The translations under genes and the position numbers were made by a program. From Streptomyces sp. TLI_146 (lineage in GTDB: Bacteria; Actinomycetota; Actinomycetes; Streptomycetales; Streptomycetaceae): 64,000 nt of DNA. A model generated the notes under the pieces. The model saw nothing but the letters and a program-made list of their open reading frames with translations. It searched no databases and was not told where the DNA came from. How positions within the stretch are numbered: position 1 is the first letter of the stretch; every line of letters begins with the position of its first letter. Positions 24,669-32,538 of the stretch are shown piece after piece. The stretch lies in the NCBI RefSeq assembly GCF_002846415.1, contig NZ_PJMX01000001.1, positions 744,001 to 808,000 of the forward strand. The letters are read 5' to 3'.

Positions 24669-25283
24669 ATGTCAGTCATGCATTCCCTGGACGACACCGT
24701 GCCTCCCGTGCGGCATCGGACAGTCCGCCTCCGCCTGAGCAACTGGCCTGGATACGCCGCGGCGGCATGGGGGGTCCTGTTCGCGGTACCCAGTTTCGTC
24801 TGGGCGACGGGCAATGCCTTCGGCGCGCAGTCGACGGTGGCGCCGTCGTTGGTGAAGCTCGCTCGCGACGGCGTGCCGTGGTTCGTGGCCGTCCTGTTGG
24901 TGACCGGCTTCCTGAAGCTCTTCGGGGCACTGATCGGCCTCGGCCTGACGCGACCGCGGGGCTCGCGGATCGGTCGGCTCATGGTGTTCTGCGGCGGCGG
25001 CGCGGCGACCCTGCTCACGTGGCATGGCGGCCTCTTCGTCATCCACGGTGTGCTGGTCAAGGCTGGGGTTGTCTCTGTTGAGCCAGATCTGGCTGGGCTG
25101 ACCGGTTGGTACCTCTACCTGTGGGGCCCGTGGTTCATCATCGGTGGGCTGACCTTCGCATGGGCCACCGCGCTGCATGTCCGCCAAAGCGACGATCGGT
25201 GCAAGCTGCGACTCCACGGCGCCGTGGGTGCGCTCGGAGCCCTGGTCCTGTCCTTGGCCTCGACGGTTACCGGGATCGGTTGA
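24669..25283 (+). CDS. DUF3995 family membrane protein
   Basis: 204 residues with four or five hydrophobic helices (from about YAAAAWGVLFAVPSFVW, WFVAVLLVTGFLKLFGALIG, LLTWHGGLFVIHGVLV, LYLWGPWFIIGGLTFA and the C-terminal VLSLA). The GYAAAAWGVLFAVPSFVWA opening with later HGGLFVIHGVL is typical of DUF3995 proteins of unknown function. ATG 24669 is the conserved-looking start; ATG 24624, after GGGGAGG, would add 15 polar residues. It follows the deaminase-like gene on the same strand but is separated by a strong hairpin, so it is not an obvious immunity gene. Confidence 0.7.
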   Translation: MSVMHSLDDTVPPVRHRTVRLRLSNWPGYAAAAWGVLFAVPSFVWATGNAFGAQSTVAPSLVKLARDGVPWFVAVLLVTGFLKLFGALIGLGLTRPRGSRIGRLMVFCGGGAATLLTWHGGLFVIHGVLVKAGVVSVEPDLAGLTGWYLYLWGPWFIIGGLTFAWATALHVRQSDDRCKLRLHGAVGALGALVLSLASTVTGIG

Positions 25284-25290
25284 GAACTAT

Positions 25291-25311
25291 CCCGTAACCG
25301 CTGGTCACGGG
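25291..25311 (+). terminator. Imperfect hairpin after the DUF3995 gene
   Basis: CCCGTAACC (25291-25299) pairs with GGTCACGGG (25303-25311) with one mismatch, eight bases after the stop. The next 300 bases up to 25613 contain a reading frame ending in CKLIFSEKAE, possibly a gene-end relic, but no domain I can name. Confidence 0.45.
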
Positions 25312-25613
25312 TTTGATGCACTTGGTGCAGCTGGTGTGACCACAGCGTTGGCGCCGCCCTGGACACCCCCATCCCAGGTCTGAGTCCACGTCAGTACGGC
25401 AAGCTCGTCACCCGCATTGCGACGCGAGGGCGGGGACTCCGGACCCGATCCGGATCAGGTACGCGCACTGCTCGACCGCCCGCCCACCAGGAACGCGCCG
25501 CCCGGCTCGCCTCACTCGAGCCGGTCTGTAAGCTGATCTTCTCCGAGAAGGCCGAGTGATCTTGCTGCCGCCGCACCGGACGAAAGGGCCGGTCGGCCGG
25601 AGAGGACAAGGCG

Positions 25614-26873
25614 GTGAGTACTGCGCTGGCGGAGGCTCTGTCCGCCGTTCTCCTTGTGGCCGTACTGGCATGCGCGGTGATGCGCCCGTTCGGCTGGCCG
25701 GAGGCGGTCGTCGCCGTCCCGGCCGCCGGTGTCGTCATCGCCACCGGGGCGATTTCGCTTGACCACGCCGCTGACGAGGCCGCCCGGCTGGGGCCGGTGA
25801 TCGGGTTTCTGGCAGCCGTGCTCATCCTGGCCCAGCTGTGCGACGACGAGGGGCTGTTCCACGCCTGTGGTGCGTGGATGGCCCGCACCGCGGCGGGACG
25901 GCCGCGCCGCTTGCTGGCGCAGGTGTTCGCCCTCGCCTCGGTGATCACCGCGGTGCTCAGCCTGGACGCCACCATCGTGCTGCTGACCCCCGTGGTGTTC
26001 GCCACCACCGCCCGGCTGGGCGCCCGGTCCAGGCCACACGTGTACGCATGCACCCACCTGTCGAACACCGCGTCGCTGCTGCTGCCGGTCTCCAACCTGA
26101 CCAACCTGCTGGCGTTCGCGGCCAGCGGGCTGAGCTTCACCCGGTTCGCCGCCCTGATGACACTGCCCTGGCTGGCGGCCATCGGCGCCGAGTACGTCGT
26201 CTTTCGCCGGTTCTTCGCCACCGATCTGGACGCCGGCGCCACGGCCCCGGCCACCACCCAGCCACCCGAGGTGCCGGTGTTCGCCCTGGCCACGGTGGCG
26301 TGCACCCTCGCCGGCTTCGTGGTCACCTCCGCATTCGACATCAACCCCGCCTGGGCCGCCGGGGCGGGCGCCGCCGTCCTCGCGGTCCGCGCGCTGGCCC
26401 AGCGCCGCACCACCCCCACCGCCGTCCTGCGCGCCGGCGCGCTGCCGTTCCTCGCCTTCGTCCTGGCGCTGGGCATCGTGGTGCGCGCAGTCGTCGACAA
26501 CGGACTCGACACCGCCCTGGGCAAGCTGATCCCCGATGGGACGGGCCTTGCCGCGCTGCTGGGCATCGCCGTGCTGGCCGCGGTGCTGGCCAACGTGATC
26601 AACAACCTGCCCGCGGTGCTGGTGCTGCTGCCGCTGACCACCGCGGCCGGGCCCGGCGCCGTCCTCGCGGTGCTCCTCGGAGTGAACATCGGCCCCAACC
26701 TCACCTACGCCGGTTCGCTGGCCACCCTGCTGTGGCGGCGCATCGTGCACGCCCACGACGCCGAGGTGGAGCTGAAAGAGTTCACCAGGCTCGGCCTGTA
26801 CGCCGTACCCGCAAGCCTGGGCGCCGCGGTACTGGCACTGTGGGTCTCACTGACCGCGATCGGAGGAGGCTGA
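25614..26873 (+). CDS. ArsB/SLC13-like (IT superfamily) membrane permease
   Basis: 419 residues with about eleven hydrophobic helices. Hallmarks are LLPVSNLTNLLAFA and, in the second half, NVINNLPAVLVLLPLT then LGVNIGPNLTYAGSLATLLW, the two inverted-repeat signatures of the ArsB/CitMHS-type ion transporter superfamily. ArsB itself exports arsenite; related proteins carry organic anions or sodium. No arsR, arsC or arsA is adjacent, so arsenic is not shown. The start is GTG 25614 with GAGGA upstream. A UspA protein follows six bases downstream and is surely co-transcribed. Confidence 0.85.
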   Translation: MSTALAEALSAVLLVAVLACAVMRPFGWPEAVVAVPAAGVVIATGAISLDHAADEAARLGPVIGFLAAVLILAQLCDDEGLFHACGAWMARTAAGRPRRLLAQVFALASVITAVLSLDATIVLLTPVVFATTARLGARSRPHVYACTHLSNTASLLLPVSNLTNLLAFAASGLSFTRFAALMTLPWLAAIGAEYVVFRRFFATDLDAGATAPATTQPPEVPVFALATVACTLAGFVVTSAFDINPAWAAGAGAAVLAVRALAQRRTTPTAVLRAGALPFLAFVLALGIVVRAVVDNGLDTALGKLIPDGTGLAALLGIAVLAAVLANVINNLPAVLVLLPLTTAAGPGAVLAVLLGVNIGPNLTYAGSLATLLWRRIVHAHDAEVELKEFTRLGLYAVPASLGAAVLALWVSLTAIGGG

Positions 26874-26878
26874 ACCCC

Positions 26879-27379
26879 ATGGCCGTGGTGGTCTGGATCG
26901 TCGAGGGCACCTGGCCCGCCTGCGTGGACGCCGCCCGCACCCATACCCCCGAGGGCACGGACATCGTCCTGCTCCATGTCACCCCGGCCGACATCCCCGG
27001 CGCGGCGCACGGCGCCTTCGCGGGCCTGCTCGGCCGCGGCCACCGCGAACGCGACCCCGGCACAAGGCTGGAGCACCTGGCCACCGCCTCCGCCGACCAG
27101 TTCCTCGCCGACGCCGCTCAACGTCTGGGCCGCCCATGCACCAGACAGGAGCACACCGGCCGAGTCGAGCGGGAAGTCGTCGCCGCCTCCGCCGACGCCG
27201 ACCTGCTCATCCTCGCCCGCGACGGCGACCGCGCCCACCTCGGACCCCGCAGCCTCAGCCCCGCCAGCCGCTTCATCGTCGACCACGCCCCCTGCCCCGT
27301 CCTGCTGGTATGGCCCGAAACCGCACCCGGCATCGCCACGATCCCGCCCCCACCACCGCCGCCTCCGCACCACCGGTAG
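26879..27379 (+). CDS. Universal stress (UspA-like) protein
   Basis: 166 residues. The N-terminal strand VVVWIVEGTWPACVDAA, the DIVLLHVTP strand and the C-terminal ADLLILARDGD then SRFIVDHAPCPVLLVW follow the UspA fold. The usual GxxG(9)GS/T ATP-binding motif is changed to LGPRSLSPASRF, so nucleotide binding may be altered. The proline-rich tail (nine consecutive Pro) before HHR is unusual. The ATG overlaps the end region of the permease gene, with GGAGGAGG inside it. Co-transcription suggests a regulatory or cytosolic partner for the permease. Confidence 0.78.
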   Translation: MAVVVWIVEGTWPACVDAARTHTPEGTDIVLLHVTPADIPGAAHGAFAGLLGRGHRERDPGTRLEHLATASADQFLADAAQRLGRPCTRQEHTGRVEREVVAASADADLLILARDGDRAHLGPRSLSPASRFIVDHAPCPVLLVWPETAPGIATIPPPPPPPPHHR

Positions 27380-27705
27380 CGCCGATTCCGCCCACGCGAG
27401 GTATCCACAACCCCCGCAGCGCGGCCCAGGGAGCGCAGGCGTGCGGAGGCAGCCCTCACTCGGCTTCGGCGGTGATGCGGTCGCTGAAGGCGACCGGCGG
27501 TGGCGAGCAAGTTCACCTCGGAGGACAGGGCCCGAGTGGCCGAACTCGGGCCAGACCGACGGCCGTACGGCGACACCTTGGCGAGCCAAGCGGCAGACCC
27601 TTACGCCTGTGACAGAACGAGGACATCGTCGAGGACCGCCTGTGACTCGGTGCGAGATACAAATACTTTCGACCATACGCACCGCGTCACTTCAGGGGGA
27701 ACACC
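27380..27705. other. Intergenic region after the UspA gene
   Basis: 326 bases with no convincing gene. A plus-strand frame from 27500 (MASKFTSEDRARVAEL) reads well at first but has no match I know and degrades. The main feature is the hairpin at 27529-27552. Confidence 0.4.
27529..27552 (+). terminator. Perfect hairpin between the UspA and DUF4232 genes
   Basis: 9-bp arms GGCCCGAGT (27529-27537) and ACTCGGGCC (27544-27552) around six bases, 150 bases after the UspA stop. Confidence 0.5.
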
Positions 27706-28383
27706 GTGAACTACACCCGCAGCACCGCTCTCATAGCCCTCGGCGTCGCCGCCACCCTCTCGCTCACCGCCTGCGGCAGCGACGACTCCGCGAAGGACTC
27801 GTCCTCCAAGGGCTCCTCGTCCGCGTCTCCTTCGTCCGCGAACGGTGGCTCGGAGTCGGAGAGCGGCTCCAGCTCCCAAGGCTCGCAGACCGGTGCCGCG
27901 AAGCCGGGCTTAGGCGAGGACACCGCGTCGCGCCCCGGCGCACCGAAGACCGGCGGCAAGGCGACAACCGGCGGCAAGGTCTCGTTCTGCAAGACGGCGA
28001 ACCTGGCCATCAGCGCCAGCAACGCCGCGCCCGACAAGACCTCCGGCAGGATCGACATCACCATGGTCAACCGGGGCTCGACCACCTGCTCCGCGACGGG
28101 CTTCGCGGGCGTCGACATCAAGGACGCCGACCACACCTCGAACCCCATCCAGCGCGGCCACGCCCAGCCGCGTATCACCACCCTCAAGCCCGGCGAGGCC
28201 GCTGTCTTCAACCTCGCCTACGACATCGACACCACCGGCCACAGCCTCGCGTCCCCGACCGACATCCTGGTGACGCCGCCGAACGAGACCCACACCGTGA
28301 GCCTGAAGTGGCCCACGCGCGCGGGAAAGATCAAGGGCGCCTACACCGACGTCGAGGTCTACCCCACCCACACGACCGAGTAG
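27706..28383 (+). CDS. DUF4232 family secreted lipoprotein
   Basis: 225 residues. The signal ends in a lipobox LTAC at about residue 24, followed by a ~60-residue Ser/Gly/Glu-rich linker and then the DUF4232 domain (SFCKTANLAISASN, GRIDITMVNRGSTTCSATGF, then the KPGEAAVFNLAYD strand). Two conserved Cys should form a disulfide. DUF4232 lipoproteins are common in Streptomyces and of unknown function. GTG 27706 follows AGGGGGA. It is a single-gene unit. Confidence 0.85.
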   Translation: MNYTRSTALIALGVAATLSLTACGSDDSAKDSSSKGSSSASPSSANGGSESESGSSSQGSQTGAAKPGLGEDTASRPGAPKTGGKATTGGKVSFCKTANLAISASNAAPDKTSGRIDITMVNRGSTTCSATGFAGVDIKDADHTSNPIQRGHAQPRITTLKPGEAAVFNLAYDIDTTGHSLASPTDILVTPPNETHTVSLKWPTRAGKIKGAYTDVEVYPTHTTE

Positions 28384-28725
28384 GGGTGGTGACCGCCGCT
28401 TTGCTGCTACGAGTCGTGGGGGCCAGTGCGGGCGACGTGAGCCGGCCGACCACGACTGTGGCCTGTTGACTCCTTTCGGCGCAGGTTCGGGGGCGCCATG
28501 CTCGTTGATCTGTGAACGGTATGCAGCGGACTCACCTCAGGATCTCCGCGTGGGCCGTGGCCGAAAGACCACGGGTGGAGAACTGACGAGGACGGAACAC
28601 CGGGCCGGCGTCCGTTCATGCTTGGGGCAGGAGCGGGCGGTGGGCCATGGCGGCCTGCCGCGTCCAGTCGGCCCGAGGGGGGCCGCCGGGGCAGGGTCGC
28701 AGCCCTCCGAAAGGGGACCATCCCC
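28384..28725. other. Intergenic region before the glycine-rich protein
   Basis: 342 bases. No gene, RNA or clear promoter is visible; frames here are shadows of neighbouring codon bias. Confidence 0.35.
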
Positions 28726-30027
28726 ATGTCACACAGACCTCTTCGCACGAGCGAGAGCAGATCCTCGGCAGCGCGGCTGCGCCGAGGCGGCCTGACCAGG
28801 CGGCTGACCACACTGGTTCTGCCCGGCACCATGGCGTTCGCGCTCGCCGGCGCCGGTCTGGTCGCACTCGCCCCACCGGCGCTGGCCGCGACCACGGTCA
28901 CCTTCTCCTACACCGGCGGCGCCCAGTCCTTCACCGTGCCCGACAAGGTCTACTCGATCAGCGTGGACGCCTTCGGCGCCCAGGGCCAGGACGGGCCCGA
29001 GGGCGGCAGCGCGGGCGGCCTGGGCGGCGAGGCCCAGAGCCGGCTGGCTGTCACGCCGGGACAGGTCCTCCAGATCAACGTCGGCGGCTCGGGCGGCTAC
29101 GGCGGCGCGGGCGCCGCAGGTTCGGGCACGGAACCCGCCGCCGACGGCGGCGCCGGAGGAGGCGCCTCGGACGTACGTCAGGGCGCGGGCGGCCTGAGCG
29201 ACCGGATGGTGGTGGCCGGTGGCGGCGGAGGCGGCGGCAACTGGATAGGCACCGCCGTCAGCGGGGCCGGCGGCAGCGGAGGCGGCGCCGGCGGTACGGC
29301 CGGCGGCAACGGGAGCGACGGGGCGGAAGGCGGCGGGGCAGGTACCGCCAGTGCGGGCGGTGCCGGTGGGCTCGGCGCGAACGGTGCCCCCACCGCGGCA
29401 GGCGGAGCCCCGGGCCTCGGAGGTACGGGCGGCGCCGGTGCCAGTGGCTCCGGTGGAGGAGGCGGTGGCGGGGGCTGGTTCGGCGGCGGAGGTGGCGGCG
29501 GCATCATGAGCAGCCCCTCCGCCACCGTCGGCTCGGGAGGTGGCGGCGGAGGCAGCGGCTACGGTCCGACCGGCACCGTCTTCCACACCGGTGTGCGTTC
29601 GGGCGACGGCTCGGTGACCCTCACGTACACCCCGGCCGCTGCGGACATCGACGTACACCTCACCGCCCGGCCGCAGCTGGGCATCCTGGTGCCGTACCTC
29701 CGCTACACCTTGACGGCCGACAACACCGGACCGGACGCCGCCGTCTCGGCCACCATCACCGCGTCCCTGCCCCGGGGCACGACCGCGACCGGCCTCTCCG
29801 CCGGATGCACCACCAACCCGGGGACCGTCACCTGCACCTACGAGGCCATCGCCAGCGGTGCCGGCACGGCCAAGTCCTTCGACGTGCCCCTGCACCTGCT
29901 CTCGCTGGGCCGCGTGTCGGTGACCGCCACACGCACCGCGTCCACTCCCACCGACCCCAACGCCGCCAACGACAGCGCCACGGCCAACTGCACCGTGATC
30001 TCCATCCTCCTGGCCACCTGTTCCTGA
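28726..30027 (+). CDS. Secreted glycine-rich protein with C-terminal DUF11-like repeat domain
   Basis: 433 residues. The N-terminus has a long basic region, then a signal peptide (VLPGTMAFALAGAGLVALAPPALA). The mature part opens with VTFSYTGGAQSFTVPDKVYS, a beta-sandwich start typical of glycine-rich surface proteins. It continues through about 200 residues of Gly/Ala/Ser repeats with up to eight Gly in a row. It ends in a DUF11-like beta domain (YLRYTLTADNTGPDAAVSAT, ASLPRGTTATGLSAGC). A structural or adhesive wall protein is likely. GAAAGGGGA precedes the ATG. It is closed by a strong hairpin. Confidence 0.75.
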   Translation: MSHRPLRTSESRSSAARLRRGGLTRRLTTLVLPGTMAFALAGAGLVALAPPALAATTVTFSYTGGAQSFTVPDKVYSISVDAFGAQGQDGPEGGSAGGLGGEAQSRLAVTPGQVLQINVGGSGGYGGAGAAGSGTEPAADGGAGGGASDVRQGAGGLSDRMVVAGGGGGGGNWIGTAVSGAGGSGGGAGGTAGGNGSDGAEGGGAGTASAGGAGGLGANGAPTAAGGAPGLGGTGGAGASGSGGGGGGGGWFGGGGGGGIMSSPSATVGSGGGGGGSGYGPTGTVFHTGVRSGDGSVTLTYTPAAADIDVHLTARPQLGILVPYLRYTLTADNTGPDAAVSATITASLPRGTTATGLSAGCTTNPGTVTCTYEAIASGAGTAKSFDVPLHLLSLGRVSVTATRTASTPTDPNAANDSATANCTVISILLATCS

Positions 30028-30045
30028 CACCCCGGAGGCCGCGCA

Positions 30046-30076
30046 GGGTGGGCCCGAGCGGGTGCCGGGCCCACCC
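30046..30076 (+). terminator. Strong hairpin after the glycine-rich protein
   Basis: Perfect 11-bp arms GGGTGGGCCCG (30046-30056) and CGGGCCCACCC (30066-30076), nine-base loop, 19 bases after the stop. Confidence 0.75.
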
Positions 30077-30360
30077 CCAAGCATGAATTCCGGCCACCGA
30101 CGGGAGAGTTCGGGCCTTGGCGCTATGCCTCACGCACACGGGCCGGCAAGCGGATGCCGCCGAGACAGACCCGCCGCCAAGGCCGGACAGGGCGACTTAA
30201 CAACTTCGCATGCCAATGTCCGGACAACTGTTACATCGCCGATGGGGTATCTACGTGCGCTCTTCGTAGCGTCAGCTCTGCCGCTCACGCCCCAGCACCG
30301 CCCAGTCGTGCTCGCTCCCCCGTACGTCCCGCCCGCCCATGCACCCGCGAAAGACCTCCC

Positions 30361-32433
30361 GTGCCGCCACAGCCCGCCCGCCGCGCCCTCGTCGCCGGTC
30401 TCATAGCCCTTTCCGCGGCGATATCGGCCTGCGCTCCCGCCCCGTCGACGGTTGCTTCTGCACCCGTCCACCAGCGCGCCACGGTGCAAGCCGCCCGGGA
30501 CGGTTCGAACGGTGTCCGGGTCATGCAGATCCTCGCCCACCCGGACGACGACCTGTACTTCATGAACCCCGAGCTCCAGCAGTCCATCGACGCCAACGAC
30601 CAGCTCGTCAGCGTCTATGTGACCAGCGGTGAAGCCGCGGGCTTCAACAAGATCCCCGGCCGCAAACCCCCCAAGCCCAACGTCGCCAACTACGCCGGTG
30701 CCCGCCGCCAGGGCCTGCGCCAGGCGTACGCGTTCATGGCGACCGGCGACACCAAGGCACCCTGGACCAGGCAGGTCACCACCCTGCCCGACGGCACCCC
30801 CATAGAAGTGGACTCCCTGAGCCACCACCCCGGCATCCGGCTGGTCTTCCTCGGTGTGTCCCAGCACTCCCCCGCCCACGGCAAAACCCCCAGCCGTGAC
30901 CTGCGGCACCTCTGGGAGGACCCCCGCACGGTCACGCGGACCCTGGTGGGCACCGGCTCCCCCGTCCGGGCATCGCACCAGGTCACCCGCGCCGGACTGA
31001 TAGACGCGCTGGTCCACCTCATGGACAGCTACCGGCCCACCCTCGTCCGCACCATGGACCCCGACCCGGACATGCAGGTCCGCGACGCGAAGCACCGCGC
31101 CCACCACGACCAGCGGGGCTACTCCGACCACCCCGACCACACGGCTGCCGCGCTGTTCACCTACGCCGCCCTCGACCGCTACCGGTCCCCCCACGCCGTC
31201 ACCGCCTTCCGCGGCTACTACAACGAGCGCTGGCCGCAGGGCCTCCCCGCGCAAGTCATCCGCGGCAAGGCCAACGTCCTCAACGCCTACGGAGGCTCCC
31301 CCAAGGGCTGTGACGACAAGGAGTTCGGCGGCTGCGGTGACTACGACGTCGGCCGGGACCGCTCGTACGGCACCGGCTGGCTCCAGCGCACCTCGCTGCG
31401 CTACCCCACCGCCGCCCCGCAGCTGCGGCAGGGCGCCGACGGGCGGCTGACCGCGTTCGCCGTCCTCGGCGGGCAGGCGGCCATGTGGCAGGAGACCGAG
31501 CCCGGCGGCGGACAGTGGACCGCTCCGAAGCTGCTGGCCGGCAAGGGGCTGCTGCCGGGCCTGACGGCCTCGCCGACACGGGACGGCCGCTGGCAGCTGT
31601 TCGCCGAGCGCGTCGTCTCCCTCGGTGCAAGGGCGAACGACAACCGGCGCGAGATCGTCACGACGGAGCAGACGCAGCAGGGCGGGCCGTTTGGCGCCTG
31701 GGTCTCGCTGGGCACCCCCGACCGCGACGCCGAGCACGGCCGCCGGGTCGGCGGGCCCGTCGTGACCCGCGGCGCCGATGGCACCACCTGGCTGTTCGTA
31801 CGCAACTGGGCCAAGGGGGTCTCCGTCCGCAGCCAGCCAGTCGGCGGCACCTGGAGCGACTGGTCGGACCTGGGCGGCGCCGAGGTCCAGGAGGGACTCA
31901 GCGCCGTCACGGACGCCAAGGGGGTTGTCCATGTCTTCGGCGCCGGACACCACACCGTTCGCCACTGGGCGCAGCGGAGCCCGGGGGGACCGTTCGTCCT
32001 CGTACCGACCGGGCTGCCCGCCCCAGCCGATCCGCCCACCGCGCTGGCCCGGCCCGACGGCTCGCTTCTTCTCGCCTTCCGCGCGGCCAGGACCGCCCGT
32101 GTGCTGGTGAGCACCCTCCCGGCCGGTGGCGGAGCATGGCGCGACGAACGCGTCGACCTGGGCAGCCGTGGCTATGGCGCGCTCGCCCTGCACTCCATAC
32201 CCGGTGGAGTGCTGCTGGCCGCCCGCAACAACGACGGCGGTACGAGCCTGGTCACGCTGGGCACCGGGCACACCCCACAGTGGAGCACCGTCCCCGGAGC
32301 CGTGGTGGGCGCGGCCTCGCTAGCAACCGATGCCGCCAACCGTCCCGTCCTCGCCCTGCTGGCCCCGGATGCGACACTCCGCACCCGCGCCGTATCTCAG
32401 GGGAAGTCCGTGGATCAGGCCACGAGTTGGTAG
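30361..32433 (+). CDS. Lipoprotein PIG-L deacetylase with beta-propeller/lectin-like C-terminus
   Basis: 690 residues from GTG 30361. The signal ends in the lipobox ISAC (VAGLIALSAAISAC), so it is probably membrane-anchored. The PIG-L zinc motif AHPDDDLYFMNPE occurs at about residue 59, and GYSDHPDHTAAA supplies the later His. From about residue 340 come repeated ~45-residue blades with GxxxxxxxxxxW cores (MWQETEPGGGQWTAP, VSLGTPDRD, WLFVRNWAKGVSVRSQPVGG, WSDWSDLGG, HTVRHWAQRSPGG), a PLL/fucolectin-like propeller. It is therefore a surface sugar deacetylase with a carbohydrate-binding propeller. The start has only a weak AAAGA ribosome binding site. It has a different architecture from the PIG-L gene at 19982. 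Confidence 0.82.
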   Translation: MPPQPARRALVAGLIALSAAISACAPAPSTVASAPVHQRATVQAARDGSNGVRVMQILAHPDDDLYFMNPELQQSIDANDQLVSVYVTSGEAAGFNKIPGRKPPKPNVANYAGARRQGLRQAYAFMATGDTKAPWTRQVTTLPDGTPIEVDSLSHHPGIRLVFLGVSQHSPAHGKTPSRDLRHLWEDPRTVTRTLVGTGSPVRASHQVTRAGLIDALVHLMDSYRPTLVRTMDPDPDMQVRDAKHRAHHDQRGYSDHPDHTAAALFTYAALDRYRSPHAVTAFRGYYNERWPQGLPAQVIRGKANVLNAYGGSPKGCDDKEFGGCGDYDVGRDRSYGTGWLQRTSLRYPTAAPQLRQGADGRLTAFAVLGGQAAMWQETEPGGGQWTAPKLLAGKGLLPGLTASPTRDGRWQLFAERVVSLGARANDNRREIVTTEQTQQGGPFGAWVSLGTPDRDAEHGRRVGGPVVTRGADGTTWLFVRNWAKGVSVRSQPVGGTWSDWSDLGGAEVQEGLSAVTDAKGVVHVFGAGHHTVRHWAQRSPGGPFVLVPTGLPAPADPPTALARPDGSLLLAFRAARTARVLVSTLPAGGGAWRDERVDLGSRGYGALALHSIPGGVLLAARNNDGGTSLVTLGTGHTPQWSTVPGAVVGAASLATDAANRPVLALLAPDATLRTRAVSQGKSVDQATSW

Positions 32434-32538
32434 TCGGGCCGGTCGGAGGTGGGGTGGAGCCGTCCGTGCTTCCGGGCGAGGTGACACGTCCAGTACTCGC
32501 CGGACGGGCGTCGCGGGTGGCCGCATTCCCGCGGAGCC

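Noticed and set aside
22781..25060. Very long antisense frame opposite the DUF4157 gene
   Set aside because: It is a high-GC shadow: no domain, Arg/Pro/Ser-biased composition, and it spans two genuine genes and a terminator.
25312..25560. Possible transposase remnant ending in CKLIFSEKAE
   Set aside because: No DDE/D residues, inverted repeats or target duplication are visible, and I cannot identify the family.
27500..27709. Small frame MASKFTSEDRARVAEL before the DUF4232 gene
   Set aside because: No ribosome binding site, composition degrades after 30 residues, and it contains a strong hairpin.
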